Part shown: one piece after another, positions 35,425-43,164 of the stretch
Position numbering within the stretch: position 1 is the stretch's first letter
Layout of the letters: the number at the start of each line of letters is the position of its first letter
NCBI RefSeq assembly: GCF_023278185.1
Contig: NZ_CP066356.1
Span: forward strand, 310,001-374,000
Source: Bradyrhizobium elkanii USDA 76
GTDB lineage: Bacteria > Pseudomonadota > Alphaproteobacteria > Rhizobiales > Xanthobacteraceae
DNA: 64,000 nucleotides
Reading direction: 5' to 3'
Notes under the pieces: model-generated
Told to the model about the DNA's origin: nothing
The model's input: the letters and a program-made list of their open reading frames with translations, nothing else
The model's database searches: none
Position numbers and translations under genes: made by a program

Positions 35425-35526
35425 AGAGCGTTTTCGAGAGAAGTGGGTACCGGTTCGCGTGAAGAAAACGCGTCCAAAGAAAAATCTGGAGCCCGGTTCT
35501 GATCTCATCAGAACCGTCAGGCTCCA
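35425..35526. repeat. Palindromic repeat, family E copy 1, in the mutS leader
   Basis: It contains GAGCGTTTTCGAGAGAAG, CCGGTTCGCGTGAAGAAAACGCGTC and a hairpin at 35485-35528 whose arms are TCTGGAGCC+CGGTTCTGAT and ATCAGAACCG+GGCTCCAGA, interrupted only by a 3-base bulge. A second copy lies at 56202-56306. The rest of the 313-bp gap to pcaF (35529-35736) has no visible gene. Confidence 0.82.
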
Positions 35527-35736
35527 GACGGCGGAAACTACAGAATTTCGCCACGCGGTCCTATCCGCGAGACCGGAGTTTTCCACCCTGTCCACGGTGC
35601 CATGATGACAGCCCTCACGGTAATGCGTGCAGGGCGCGCAGCGGCGTCAATTGACCTGCCGCGGGCACGCTCCTAAAACCGATCTTGAGTTCCAGCCGAT
35701 CCAGCGCCTAAGTCGCGGCATTCAGGGAGAGATTCA

Positions 35737-36945
35737 ATGCGTGATGTGTTCATTTGCGATGCCGTCCGGACTCCGATCGGCCGTTTCGGCGGTTCGCTCG
35801 CCAAGGTGCGTGCCGACGATCTCGCGGCGGCCCCGATCAAGGCGCTGATGGCCAAGCACCCGACGCTCAATTGGAACGAGGTCGACGAGGTCTATTTCGG
35901 CTGCGCCAACCAGGCCGGCGAAGACAACCGCAACGTCGCGCGCATGGCGCTGTTGCTCGCCGGCATGCCGGAGTCGGTTCCCGGCCAGACCCTGAACCGG
36001 CTCTGCGCCTCGGGGCTCGATGCGGTCGGCGCCGCGGGCCGCGCCATCCGCGCCGGCGAGATCGATTTCGCGATCGCGGGCGGCGTCGAATCGATGACGC
36101 GCGCACCGTTCGTGATGGGCAAGGCCGCGGAAGCCTTCTCGCGCTCGTCCGAGATCTACGACACCACGATCGGCTGGCGCTTCATCAATCCGCTGATGAA
36201 GGCGCAGTACGGCGTCGATGCAATGCCGGAGACCGGCGAGAACGTCGCCGAGGAATTCCAGGTGTCGCGCGCCGATCAGGATGCGATGGCGATCCGCTCG
36301 CAGCAGCGCGCGGGCGCGGCGATCGCGTCGGGCTATTTCGCCGAGGAGATCGTGCCGATCCAGGTGCCCGGCGGCAAGGCCGGCCCCATCACCGTCGACA
36401 AGGACGAGCATCCGCGTCCCGAGACCACGCTCGAAGGATTGGCAAAACTGAAGCCAATCGTGCGCAATCCGGGCACGGTGACCGCGGGCAACGCATCCGG
36501 TGTCAATGACGGCGCCGCCGCGATGATCCTCGCTTCCGAAGCCGCGGTGAAAAAGCACGGCCTGACCCCGCGTGCAAAGCTCCTCGGCCTGGCGTCGGCC
36601 GCGGTGCCGCCGCGCATCATGGGCATCGGCCCGGTGCCGGCGACCAGGAAGCTGGTCGAGCGTCTCGGCATCAAGGTGTCGGACTTCGATCTGATCGAGC
36701 TCAACGAGGCCTTCGCCTCGCAGGGCATCGCCTGCCTGCGCCAGCTCGGCGTCAAGGAAGACGCCGATTTCGTCAATCCGCATGGCGGCGCTATCGCGCT
36801 CGGCCACCCGCTCGGCATGAGCGGCGCGCGGCTGGTCTTGACCGCCGTCCACGGCATGGAGAAGCGGGGCGGGAAGCTTGCCTTGGCAACTATGTGCGTC
36901 GGGGTCGGCCAAGGCGTCGCGGTTGCGATCGAAAAGCTGAACTAG
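35737..36945 (+). CDS. pcaF: 3-oxoadipyl-CoA thiolase (beta-ketoadipyl-CoA thiolase)
   Basis: The 402-residue thiolase has the nucleophile Cys90 in LNRLCASGLDAV, the base His357 in GGAIALGHPLGMSGAR and the second Cys387 in TMCVGVGQG. The N-terminus (CDAVRTPIGRFGGSL) and GGVESMTRAPFVMGK are typical of PcaF. It cleaves 3-oxoadipyl-CoA to succinyl-CoA and acetyl-CoA, the last step of the beta-ketoadipate pathway. It precedes pcaH and pcaG; a hairpin and a promoter-like sequence separate it from pcaH. A general acetyl-CoA acyltransferase is the alternative reading. Confidence 0.9.
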   Translation: MRDVFICDAVRTPIGRFGGSLAKVRADDLAAAPIKALMAKHPTLNWNEVDEVYFGCANQAGEDNRNVARMALLLAGMPESVPGQTLNRLCASGLDAVGAAGRAIRAGEIDFAIAGGVESMTRAPFVMGKAAEAFSRSSEIYDTTIGWRFINPLMKAQYGVDAMPETGENVAEEFQVSRADQDAMAIRSQQRAGAAIASGYFAEEIVPIQVPGGKAGPITVDKDEHPRPETTLEGLAKLKPIVRNPGTVTAGNASGVNDGAAAMILASEAAVKKHGLTPRAKLLGLASAAVPPRIMGIGPVPATRKLVERLGIKVSDFDLIELNEAFASQGIACLRQLGVKEDADFVNPHGGAIALGHPLGMSGARLVLTAVHGMEKRGGKLALATMCVGVGQGVAVAIEKLN

Positions 36946-36956
36946 GTCAGTGACTT

Positions 36957-36980
36957 GGAGGGGCTGAAAACAGCCCTTCC
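36957..36980 (+). terminator. Hairpin after pcaF
   Basis: GGAGGGGCTG and CAGCCCTTCC form a 10-bp stem (one G-U pair) with an AAAA loop, 11 bp past the pcaF stop. The sequence after it is CCAATTTGG, so the T-run is short. Confidence 0.55.
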
Positions 36981-37004
36981 CCAATTTGGTTATGCATTAT
37001 AATG
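36981..37004 (+). promoter_or_regulatory. Promoter-like region of pcaHG
   Basis: A perfect TATAAT lies at 36998-37003 inside the palindrome CATTATAATG, preceded by the palindrome CCAATTTGG (36981-36989). The spacing and lack of a clear TTGACA make it a candidate only. It suggests that pcaHG can be started separately from pcaF. Confidence 0.4.
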
Positions 37005-37050
37005 ATCTGATGTGAGCTCACCGGGCGCGTGGGCCGCGGAGGAATTCGCC

Positions 37051-37752
37051 ATGACCTTATTGTACCCGCTGCAATCGCTTGCAGCCCATCCGGCGCGGCT
37101 GTCGCCGGACTATCGCTCCACCGTGAAGCGTTCGCCGCAAAAGCCGCTGATCCCGATGCGGCACACGCTCTCGGAGTTGACCGGACCGGTCTATGGTCAT
37201 GAGACGGTGCGCGCGCACGACAACGATCTCACCATCCAGGCCAAGGGCGAGCCGCTCGGCGAGCGCATCATCGTGCATGGTCATGTGCTCGACGAGGACG
37301 GCCGCGGTGTGCCGAACACGCTGGTCGAGCTTTGGCAGGCCAATGCCTGCGGCCGCTACATCCATGTCGTCGACCAGCACCCGGCGCCGCTTGATCCGAA
37401 CTTCACCGGCGCCGGCCGTGCCCAGACCGATGCCCAAGGCTACTACAAATTCACCACCATCAAGCCGGGCGCCTATCCCTGGGGCAATCACCACAATGCC
37501 TGGCGGCCCGCGCACATCCATTTCTCGGTGTTCGGCCATTCCTTCATCTCGCGTCTCGTCACGCAGATGTATTTCCCCGGCGATCCCCTGTTTCCGTTCG
37601 ATCCGATCTTCAATTCGGTGACCGACGAAAAGGCGCGGGCGCGGATGATCTCGTCCTTCGATCTCGAGAACACCAAGCCGGAATGGGCGCTGTGCTACCG
37701 CTTCGATATCGTGCTGCGCGGGCAGAGTGCCACGCCGATGGAGACCAGGTAA
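37051..37752 (+). CDS. pcaH: Protocatechuate 3,4-dioxygenase beta subunit
   Basis: The 233-residue protein carries all four non-haem Fe(III) ligands of intradiol dioxygenases: Tyr103 (CGRYIH), Tyr142 (GAYPWG), His155 and His157 (RPAHIHFS). It opens protocatechuate between its hydroxyls to give 3-carboxymuconate. GGAGG lies 8 bases before the ATG at 37051, which decides the start. pcaG begins directly after its stop codon with no intervening base. Confidence 0.96.
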   Translation: MTLLYPLQSLAAHPARLSPDYRSTVKRSPQKPLIPMRHTLSELTGPVYGHETVRAHDNDLTIQAKGEPLGERIIVHGHVLDEDGRGVPNTLVELWQANACGRYIHVVDQHPAPLDPNFTGAGRAQTDAQGYYKFTTIKPGAYPWGNHHNAWRPAHIHFSVFGHSFISRLVTQMYFPGDPLFPFDPIFNSVTDEKARARMISSFDLENTKPEWALCYRFDIVLRGQSATPMETR

Positions 37753-38355
37753 GTGTCGAACCAGCGCCCTGATGGAATCACGCCCTCGCAGACCGTCGGT
37801 CCCTATTTCAAGTATGGCCTGACGCCGAACGGCGAGTATGAGTGGAACGACGCCTTCACCAGCAACCTGTTGACGCCCGATGTGTCCGGCGAGCGCATCC
37901 GCGTCGAGGGCAAGGTCTATGACGGCGATGGCGCCGTGATCCCGGACTGCATGCTGGAGATCTGGCAGGCCGACGCGCAGGGCCGCTTCTCCGATCCGCA
38001 GGATGCGCGCGCATTGCCGAACTCGACCTTCAAGGGCTTTGGCCGCTGCGGCACCGACAAGAACGGCGCCTACGCGTTTGACACCATCAAGCCGGGCGTG
38101 GTGCCGGATGCCGACGGCAAGCCGCAGGCGCCGCACATCCTGCTCGCGGTGTTCGCGCGCGGCATGCTGCTGCACCTCTACACCCGGATCTATTTCGACG
38201 ACGAGGCCGGCAACGCCGGCGACTCCACGCTCGCGCTGGTGCCGGCTGATCGCCGCGCCACGCTGATCGCCAGGCGCAAGGCCGGTGTGGGCAACACCTA
38301 CAGCTTCGACGTCCATCTGCAGGGCGACAACGAGACCGTGTTCTTCGACGTCTAG
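37753..38355 (+). CDS. pcaG: Protocatechuate 3,4-dioxygenase alpha subunit
   Basis: The 200-residue protein is the partner of PcaH. It has the shared fold (SQTVGPYFKYGL, CMLEIWQADAQGRF) but lacks the iron-binding HIH motif (APHILLAVFARG instead), as expected for the non-catalytic alpha subunit. It starts with GTG immediately after the pcaH stop, so the two are translationally linked and made in equal amounts. A hairpin follows at 38404. Confidence 0.96.
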   Translation: MSNQRPDGITPSQTVGPYFKYGLTPNGEYEWNDAFTSNLLTPDVSGERIRVEGKVYDGDGAVIPDCMLEIWQADAQGRFSDPQDARALPNSTFKGFGRCGTDKNGAYAFDTIKPGVVPDADGKPQAPHILLAVFARGMLLHLYTRIYFDDEAGNAGDSTLALVPADRRATLIARRKAGVGNTYSFDVHLQGDNETVFFDV

Positions 38356-38403
38356 CTGCGCGCCGCGACCGCTGCGCAATTCCAGCATCGAAGGGACGAG
38401 CGG

Positions 38404-38434
38404 AATCCGCTGCGCGCGTTCGACGCAGCGGATT
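38404..38434 (+). terminator. Hairpin after pcaG
   Basis: AATCCGCTGCG and CGCAGCGGATT are perfect 11-bp arms around 9 bases, 48 bp past the pcaG stop and just upstream of the arsR promoter region. It is followed by TCGCTTG rather than a strong T-run. Confidence 0.6.
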
Positions 38435-38451
38435 TCGCTTGACCATGCGTC

Positions 38452-38485
38452 ATCGGTTATATAACAAGTCATTTATATAACCGAT
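38452..38485 (+). promoter_or_regulatory. ArsR-type operator overlapping arsR-like promoter
   Basis: ATCGGTTATATA and TATATAACCGAT are perfect 12-bp arms around a 10-base spacer. A TTGACC (38439-38444) lies just upstream, and TATAAC (38460-38465) inside the left arm could be its -10 at 15-bp spacing. The site lies 12 bp before the start of the ArsR-family gene, which fits autorepression. Confidence 0.75.
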
Positions 38486-38497
38486 ACGAGATCATGC

Positions 38498-38821
38498 ATG
38501 GCCAACCTCGACGCCGCCTTTTCCGCGCTCGCCGACCCGACCCGCCGGGCGATCCTGGCGCGCCTCGCGCTGGGCGAGGCGACGGTCATGGAGCTGGTCG
38601 AGCCGTTCGACATGACCCAGCCCGCGATCTCCCGCCATCTCAAGGTGCTCGAGGGCGCCGGCCTGATCGTGCGGCGGATCGAGGGCACCAAGCGGCCGTG
38701 CCGGCTGGCGCCATCGGCGGTTGCCGAGATCGATCAATGGCTCGGCATGCTGCGCCGCGCGCTGGAAACCAATTACGACCGGCTGGACGACGTGCTGGCC
38801 GCAATGAAGCCTGAGCAGTGA
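38498..38821 (+). CDS. ArsR-family transcriptional regulator
   Basis: The 107-residue winged-helix protein has ADPTRRAILARLALGEATVMELVEPFDMTQPAISRHLKVLEGAGLI, the classic ArsR recognition region. No metal-binding ELCVCDL motif is present, so it is not a metal sensor. It belongs to the branch paired with SRPBCC (AHSA1) proteins, and such a gene follows with overlapping stop. It probably represses its own operon through the palindrome at 38452-38485. Confidence 0.92.
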   Translation: MANLDAAFSALADPTRRAILARLALGEATVMELVEPFDMTQPAISRHLKVLEGAGLIVRRIEGTKRPCRLAPSAVAEIDQWLGMLRRALETNYDRLDDVLAAMKPEQ

Positions 38822-38832
38822 AGGGTACCCCC

Positions 38833-39297
38833 ATGAGCAAGTTGACGCTGAAGACCGAAGGCGACCGCTATGTCGTCGTGACCAGGCGCTTCGTCGCGCC
38901 GCCGGAGGCGGTGTATCGCGCGCATACCGTGCCGGAGTTGCTGCAAAAGTGGCTGCTCGGTCCCGACGGCTGGACCATGCCGGTCTGCATCAGCGAGGCG
39001 AAGCCCGGCGGCAGGATCCGCTACGAATGGACCGACGGCAAGGGTGGCGGCTTCCATCTGACCGGCGAATATCTCGCGCTCGAACCGTTTAGCCGCATCG
39101 TCCATGTCGAGCGCATGCATCTGCCGGATCCGACGCCGGACAATCACGTCGAGACGCGTTTCGCGCCCGACGGCGACGGCACCCTGATGACGATGCGGAT
39201 GACGCTGCCGGATGCGGAGACGCGCGCGGCGATGCTCGCGACCGGCATGGAGCACGGCATGGAAGACAGCTATGCTCGGCTCGACCGCATGAGCTGA
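38833..39297 (+). CDS. SRPBCC/AHSA1-family protein
   Basis: The 154-residue protein shows the AHSA1 helix-grip pattern: VVVTRRFVAPPEAVYRAHTVPELLQKWLLGPDGW at the start and MRMTLPDAETRAAMLATGMEHGMEDSYARL at the end. These proteins bind hydrophobic ligands and are often regulated by an adjacent ArsR gene. A GTG at 38818 overlapping the arsR stop is the alternative start; I prefer the ATG at 38833 with AAGGG upstream. The ligand is unknown. Confidence 0.88.
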   Translation: MSKLTLKTEGDRYVVVTRRFVAPPEAVYRAHTVPELLQKWLLGPDGWTMPVCISEAKPGGRIRYEWTDGKGGGFHLTGEYLALEPFSRIVHVERMHLPDPTPDNHVETRFAPDGDGTLMTMRMTLPDAETRAAMLATGMEHGMEDSYARLDRMS

Positions 39298-39318
39298 ACG
39301 TGACTGACGTGAGGGACA

Positions 39319-40173
39319 ATGCGCGACCGTTTCCTGACGGGGCTGATTGGCTATCCGATCGCGCATTCGGCGGCGCCTGCGATGCACGAGAAGGCCGCAG
39401 CAGCGCTCGGCGTCCGCTGTCACTACCAGCTCATCGAGGTCAAGGGCGCCGGCCGCGACGATCTGCGCGCGATGCTCGAGGGCATCAGGCGGCTCGGCTT
39501 CGCCGGCGTCAACGTCACCTTTCCCTACAAGGAGGCGGTCGTCGATCTCATTGATAGCCTCGCGCCGGATGCACGCGCGATCGGCGCGGTCAACACCATC
39601 GTCGTCGATGATGCGCGGCTGGTCGGACACAACACCGACGCGTCAGGTTTTGTGCGTGCGATCACGCCGCTGCTTGCATCAACGCCGCGCGGCCCGATCG
39701 CGCTGATCGGTGCCGGCGGCGTCGGCAAGGCGATCGCCTTTGCGCTGGCCGGCCTCGGCGTTGGTGAGCTCCGCATCTTCGACGCTGATGCCGCGAAGGT
39801 CGCGCGGCTGGCCGGCCAGTTGGCCGGCCGTCATGCGGTTCGTGGTGTCGCCGGCGTCGAGGCCGCGGTCGATGGCGCGACCGGCGTCGTCAACGCAACG
39901 CCGGTCGGCATGCTGCCGAACCGCGACAGTCCCGTGCCGGACGCGTTGCTGCATCCGTCGATGTGGGTCGCCGACGCCGTCTACACGCCGCTGTGGACGC
40001 CGCTGCTGTTGGCGGCCAAGGCCAAGGGCTCCAAAGTCCTGACCGGGCGCGATCTTGCGATCTACGCAGCAGCGGACGCGTTCGAATTGTTCACGACGAT
40101 GATGCCTTCGACTGATGTCATGGCAAATGCGTTCGACGCGGTGATGGCCGCACGCTACTCTGTGCCCGCCTGA
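39319..40173 (+). CDS. AroE-like shikimate/quinate dehydrogenase
   Basis: The 284-residue protein has the catalytic Lys71 (NVTFPYK), Asn92, Asp107 (HNTDASGF) and a nucleotide-binding loop GAGGVGKA. The substrate-binding serine pair, normally SxSP, reads SAAP (17-20), so the second Ser is Ala. That change and its place beside the pca genes suggest a catabolic quinate/shikimate dehydrogenase or a paralogue rather than the biosynthetic AroE. Cofactor choice cannot be read securely. It lies 21 bp after the SRPBCC gene and 16 bp before the oxidoreductase gene, so one operon is likely. Confidence 0.85.
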   Translation: MRDRFLTGLIGYPIAHSAAPAMHEKAAAALGVRCHYQLIEVKGAGRDDLRAMLEGIRRLGFAGVNVTFPYKEAVVDLIDSLAPDARAIGAVNTIVVDDARLVGHNTDASGFVRAITPLLASTPRGPIALIGAGGVGKAIAFALAGLGVGELRIFDADAAKVARLAGQLAGRHAVRGVAGVEAAVDGATGVVNATPVGMLPNRDSPVPDALLHPSMWVADAVYTPLWTPLLLAAKAKGSKVLTGRDLAIYAAADAFELFTTMMPSTDVMANAFDAVMAARYSVPA

Positions 40174-40189
40174 GGGGCGGAGACATCAA

Positions 40190-41359
40190 ATGACAAAAAT
40201 CAGGATCGGGCTGGCCGGCTGCGGCTTCGTGTCGGAGCTGCACATGGTTGCCTACCGGCGCGTCTATGGCGTCGACGTCGAGGTGAGGGCGGTCGCGGCG
40301 CGCGGCGATCATGTCAATGCGTTCGCCCGCAAGCACGCAATCCCGAACGCCTATCGCAGCTTCGCCGAACTGGTCGCCGACCGCGAGCTCGACGTCATCG
40401 ACATCTGCACGCCACCGAACCTGCATGCCGGGATGATCGTGGAGGCGATGCGGGCCGGCAAGCACGTGATCTGCGAGAAACCGTTCAGCGGCTATTTCGG
40501 CCGCGACGGCGACAAGGCGCCGATCGGCAGGCATGTGCCGAAAGCGCTGATGTACCAGCGGGTGATGGAGGAGATGGCGGTGACCCGCGCCGCGATCGAG
40601 CGAAGCGGACAACTCTTCATGTATGCCGAGGACTGGATCTACGCGCCGGCGGTGACCAAGACCGCGGAGATCATCCGCGCGACCGGCGACAAGATCCTGT
40701 TCATGAAGGGCGAGGAGAGCCATTCCGGCTCGCATGCCGCGCATGCCGCGCAGTGGGCGATGACCGGCGGCGGCTCGCTGATCCGGATGGGCTGTCATCC
40801 CTTGTCGGCGGTGCTCTATCTCAAGCAGGTCGAGGCGAAAGCGCGCGGCGAGACCATCACGGTCGCCAGCGTCACCTGCGACGTCGGCAATGTCACCGCC
40901 GGTCTCAAGCCAGAGGAGCGCGCCTACATCAAGGCCAATCCGGTCGACGTCGAGGATTGGGGCACGCTGACCGCAACCTTCTCCGACGGCACCAAGGCCA
41001 CGGTGTTTTCGGGCGACATGATCATGGGCGGCGTACGCAACCTGATCGAGACCTATACGAGCGGCGGCTCGCTATTCGCCAACATCACTCCAAACACGCA
41101 TCTGACGAGCTACCAGACGAGCGAGGAGAAGCTCGCGTCCGTGTACATCACCGAAAAGGTCGATCGCAAAACCGGCTGGCAATATGTCTGTCTCGAGGAG
41201 GAATGGACCCGCGGCTACCTGCAGGAGATCCAGGATTTCATGGAGTGCGTGGCGACCGGCCGGCAGCCGCTCGCGGACCTCGCGCTGGCGTATGAGACGA
41301 CCAGGGTGAACTACGCCGGCTATTGGGCCGCGGATGAGGGCAGGCGGGTGGTGTTGTAG
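40190..41359 (+). CDS. Gfo/Idh/MocA-family oxidoreductase
   Basis: The 389-residue protein has a Rossmann start IGLAGCGFVSELH and the family motif GKHVICEKPFSGYFG with the catalytic EKP lysine. A long C-terminal half follows (GGGSLIRMGCHPL, GDMIMGG). Family members oxidise sugars, inositols or related cyclic polyols with NAD(P). An insertion after EKPFSG (RDGDKAPIGRHVPKALMYQRV) is unusual for the family. It follows the AroE-like gene by 16 bp, so a cyclic polyol substrate such as a quinate derivative is conceivable but unproven. Confidence 0.85.
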   Translation: MTKIRIGLAGCGFVSELHMVAYRRVYGVDVEVRAVAARGDHVNAFARKHAIPNAYRSFAELVADRELDVIDICTPPNLHAGMIVEAMRAGKHVICEKPFSGYFGRDGDKAPIGRHVPKALMYQRVMEEMAVTRAAIERSGQLFMYAEDWIYAPAVTKTAEIIRATGDKILFMKGEESHSGSHAAHAAQWAMTGGGSLIRMGCHPLSAVLYLKQVEAKARGETITVASVTCDVGNVTAGLKPEERAYIKANPVDVEDWGTLTATFSDGTKATVFSGDMIMGGVRNLIETYTSGGSLFANITPNTHLTSYQTSEEKLASVYITEKVDRKTGWQYVCLEEEWTRGYLQEIQDFMECVATGRQPLADLALAYETTRVNYAGYWAADEGRRVVL

Positions 41360-41403
41360 GGTGGCGGCAACAACGAGACTACGCGCGTATACTCACGCCA
41401 GAC

Positions 41404-41538
41404 CCGTACATCCCCGCGCAAAGGCTTCGCCTTTGTCGCTGGAGGAGCGCGTAGCGCGTCTCGAAGGATGCACGGCCCGGCCGGTGGCCGTCGATCCTTC
41501 GAGACGCCCGCAAGTGCGGGCTCCTCAGGATGACGGGG
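41404..41538. repeat. Inverted repeat, family A copy 3
   Basis: It starts CCGTACATCCCCGCG with CAAAGGCTTCGCCTTTG and ends TCCTCAGGATGACGGGG, with inner TCTCGAAGGAT / ATCCTTCGAGA. It lies between convergent genes. Confidence 0.83.
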
Positions 41539-41571
41539 ATAGTTGCCAACTAGCCGCGACAAGGATCAATC

Positions 41572-42882
41572 CTACGCCCCGTACACCGAGCCCTTCGGCA
41601 GCGGGAACACCGGGTCCTGCGTGCGGATATTGGTCGGCCACACCACGGTGATGCGCTCGCCGGCGTTCTGCATCACGACCGGCGTCGAGCGCTCGTTCTG
41701 GCCGGACAGCGGCGTACCCGGCGGATAGAACTTCACGCCATAGCCCTGGATGGTGCCGCCTGCGGGGATGTCGACGTCGAGCGCCGCCTTGCGGATCGCC
41801 TCGGGATCGAAGCCGCCATACTTGTCCTTGGCGACCGGCAGCACATTGTTGAGCAGGATCCAGGTCTGGTTGAAGCCCATCGAGCAGTGCGGCGGCACTT
41901 CGGTCGCGTTGGTCTTCTCGCGGTAGCGCGCGACCATGGTCTTGGTGAGGTCGCCGATTCCGGGCGCGAGCTTGGCGGGATCGAGCAGCTGTGCCGGAAC
42001 GGGGTCGATGTTGCAGAAATTGTCGATGTCGGCGCCGAAGGTCGCGCGCAGCTTGTCGAGCTGGCTGTAGCCGGCGCCGGCGCCGAACAGCATCTTGAAC
42101 CTTAGCCCGCTCTCGCGCGCCTGGCGCAGGAACAGCGTGATGTCGGGATTGTAGCCGGCATGCGAGATCACGTCGGCCTTGGCGCGCTTCAGCTTGGTGA
42201 CCAGCACCGAGAGATCGGGCGCGGAGGCGGAATAGCCCTCCTTCAGCGCGACCTGCAGCCCGACCTCCTTGGCGAAGGCCTCGTCCGCCGCGGCGACGCC
42301 GACGCCATAGGGCCCGTCCTCGTGGATCAGCGCCACCTTGACGTCCTTCGGCTCCATGCCGAGCTTGGCCTTGGCGTGCTCGTTGATGAAGCTCGCGAAG
42401 GCCTGGCCGTACTGGTCGGAATGGATCTGCGCGCGGAACACGTATTGCAGGTTCTTGTCCTTGAAGACGGCGGTCGAGACCGCGGTCGTGATCCACAGGA
42501 TCCGCTTCTGCTGCTCGACCTTGGCGGCGAGCGGCACCGCGTGGGAGCTCGCGAACACGCCGTTGAGGATGTCGACCTTCTCCTGGTCGATCAGGCGATT
42601 GGCCTCGTTGATCGCGATATCGGGCTTGCTCTGGGAATCGACGTTGACCGGCGCAATCTTGTACTTGCCGCCGACACCGCCCTTCTCGTTGACGAGGTCG
42701 ATCGCGATCTGGGTGCCGATCGAGGAGGCGACCGAGCCGCCGGCGGCGAACGGGCCGGTCAGGTCGTAGATCACACCGATCCGGACCGTCTCGGCCTGCG
42801 CCTGCGCCCGTGTCCAATCGAAGCTGAAAGCAGCGGCGGCAGCCGCTGAAGTCTTCAGCAGCGTCCTGCGTGAAGTCGGCAT
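41572..42882 (-). CDS. Liv-type ABC solute-binding protein (Tat-like signal)
   Basis: The 436-residue protein starts MPTSRRTLLKTSAAAAAAFSF, a twin-Arg signal, and has the Liv-type core VRIGVIYDLTGPFAAGGSV and GGVGGKYKIAPVNVDSQSKPDIA. It should bind an organic acid, amide or amino acid in the periplasm. The ATG at 42882 has GGGGAGG upstream and decides the start over the frame extending to 43047. No permease genes lie next to it; it is the third such orphan in this window. The ligand is unknown. Confidence 0.9.
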   Translation of the reverse strand: MPTSRRTLLKTSAAAAAAFSFDWTRAQAQAETVRIGVIYDLTGPFAAGGSVASSIGTQIAIDLVNEKGGVGGKYKIAPVNVDSQSKPDIAINEANRLIDQEKVDILNGVFASSHAVPLAAKVEQQKRILWITTAVSTAVFKDKNLQYVFRAQIHSDQYGQAFASFINEHAKAKLGMEPKDVKVALIHEDGPYGVGVAAADEAFAKEVGLQVALKEGYSASAPDLSVLVTKLKRAKADVISHAGYNPDITLFLRQARESGLRFKMLFGAGAGYSQLDKLRATFGADIDNFCNIDPVPAQLLDPAKLAPGIGDLTKTMVARYREKTNATEVPPHCSMGFNQTWILLNNVLPVAKDKYGGFDPEAIRKAALDVDIPAGGTIQGYGVKFYPPGTPLSGQNERSTPVVMQNAGERITVVWPTNIRTQDPVFPLPKGSVYGA

Positions 42883-43018
42883 CGCGTCCTCCCCTGAAAC
42901 CGTCGGTTGTGTGACGGGTCTTGCTTGTTTTCGCGGAGTATTGGGAGGCGAGGTCGGAAAGTCAACGCGGCTTGCGACTGCGGCGTCTTGCGCTTTGGGA
43001 GGAGAAGCTTGGCTTCCT

Positions 43019-43143
43019 ACGTCGTCCCGGCGAAGGCCGGGACCCATTACCCCAAACGTAAATCGTTGCGCGACGCCGGGGCTGCAGTTCCTCTTACAAC
43101 ACGACCCTGTGGTTGATGGGTCCCGGCCTTCGCAGGGACGACG
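43019..43143. repeat. Inverted repeat, family B copy 1
   Basis: CGTCGTCCCGGCGAAGGCCGGGACCCA at the left pairs with TGGGTCCCGGCCTTCGCAGGGACGAC at the right. Related copies occur at 48796, 51409, 53910 and, shortened, 62734. It lies just after the emrB-like gene stop. Confidence 0.83.
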
Positions 43144-43164
43144 GCGATGGTGGACTGCGAAAAT

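Noticed and set aside
36978..36993. Possible PcaQ binding site before pcaH
   Set aside because: Only one half-site (GGTTAT) is present. The other half (TCCCCA) does not match the ATAACC-N4-GGTTAA type of box, and no pcaQ gene is in the window.
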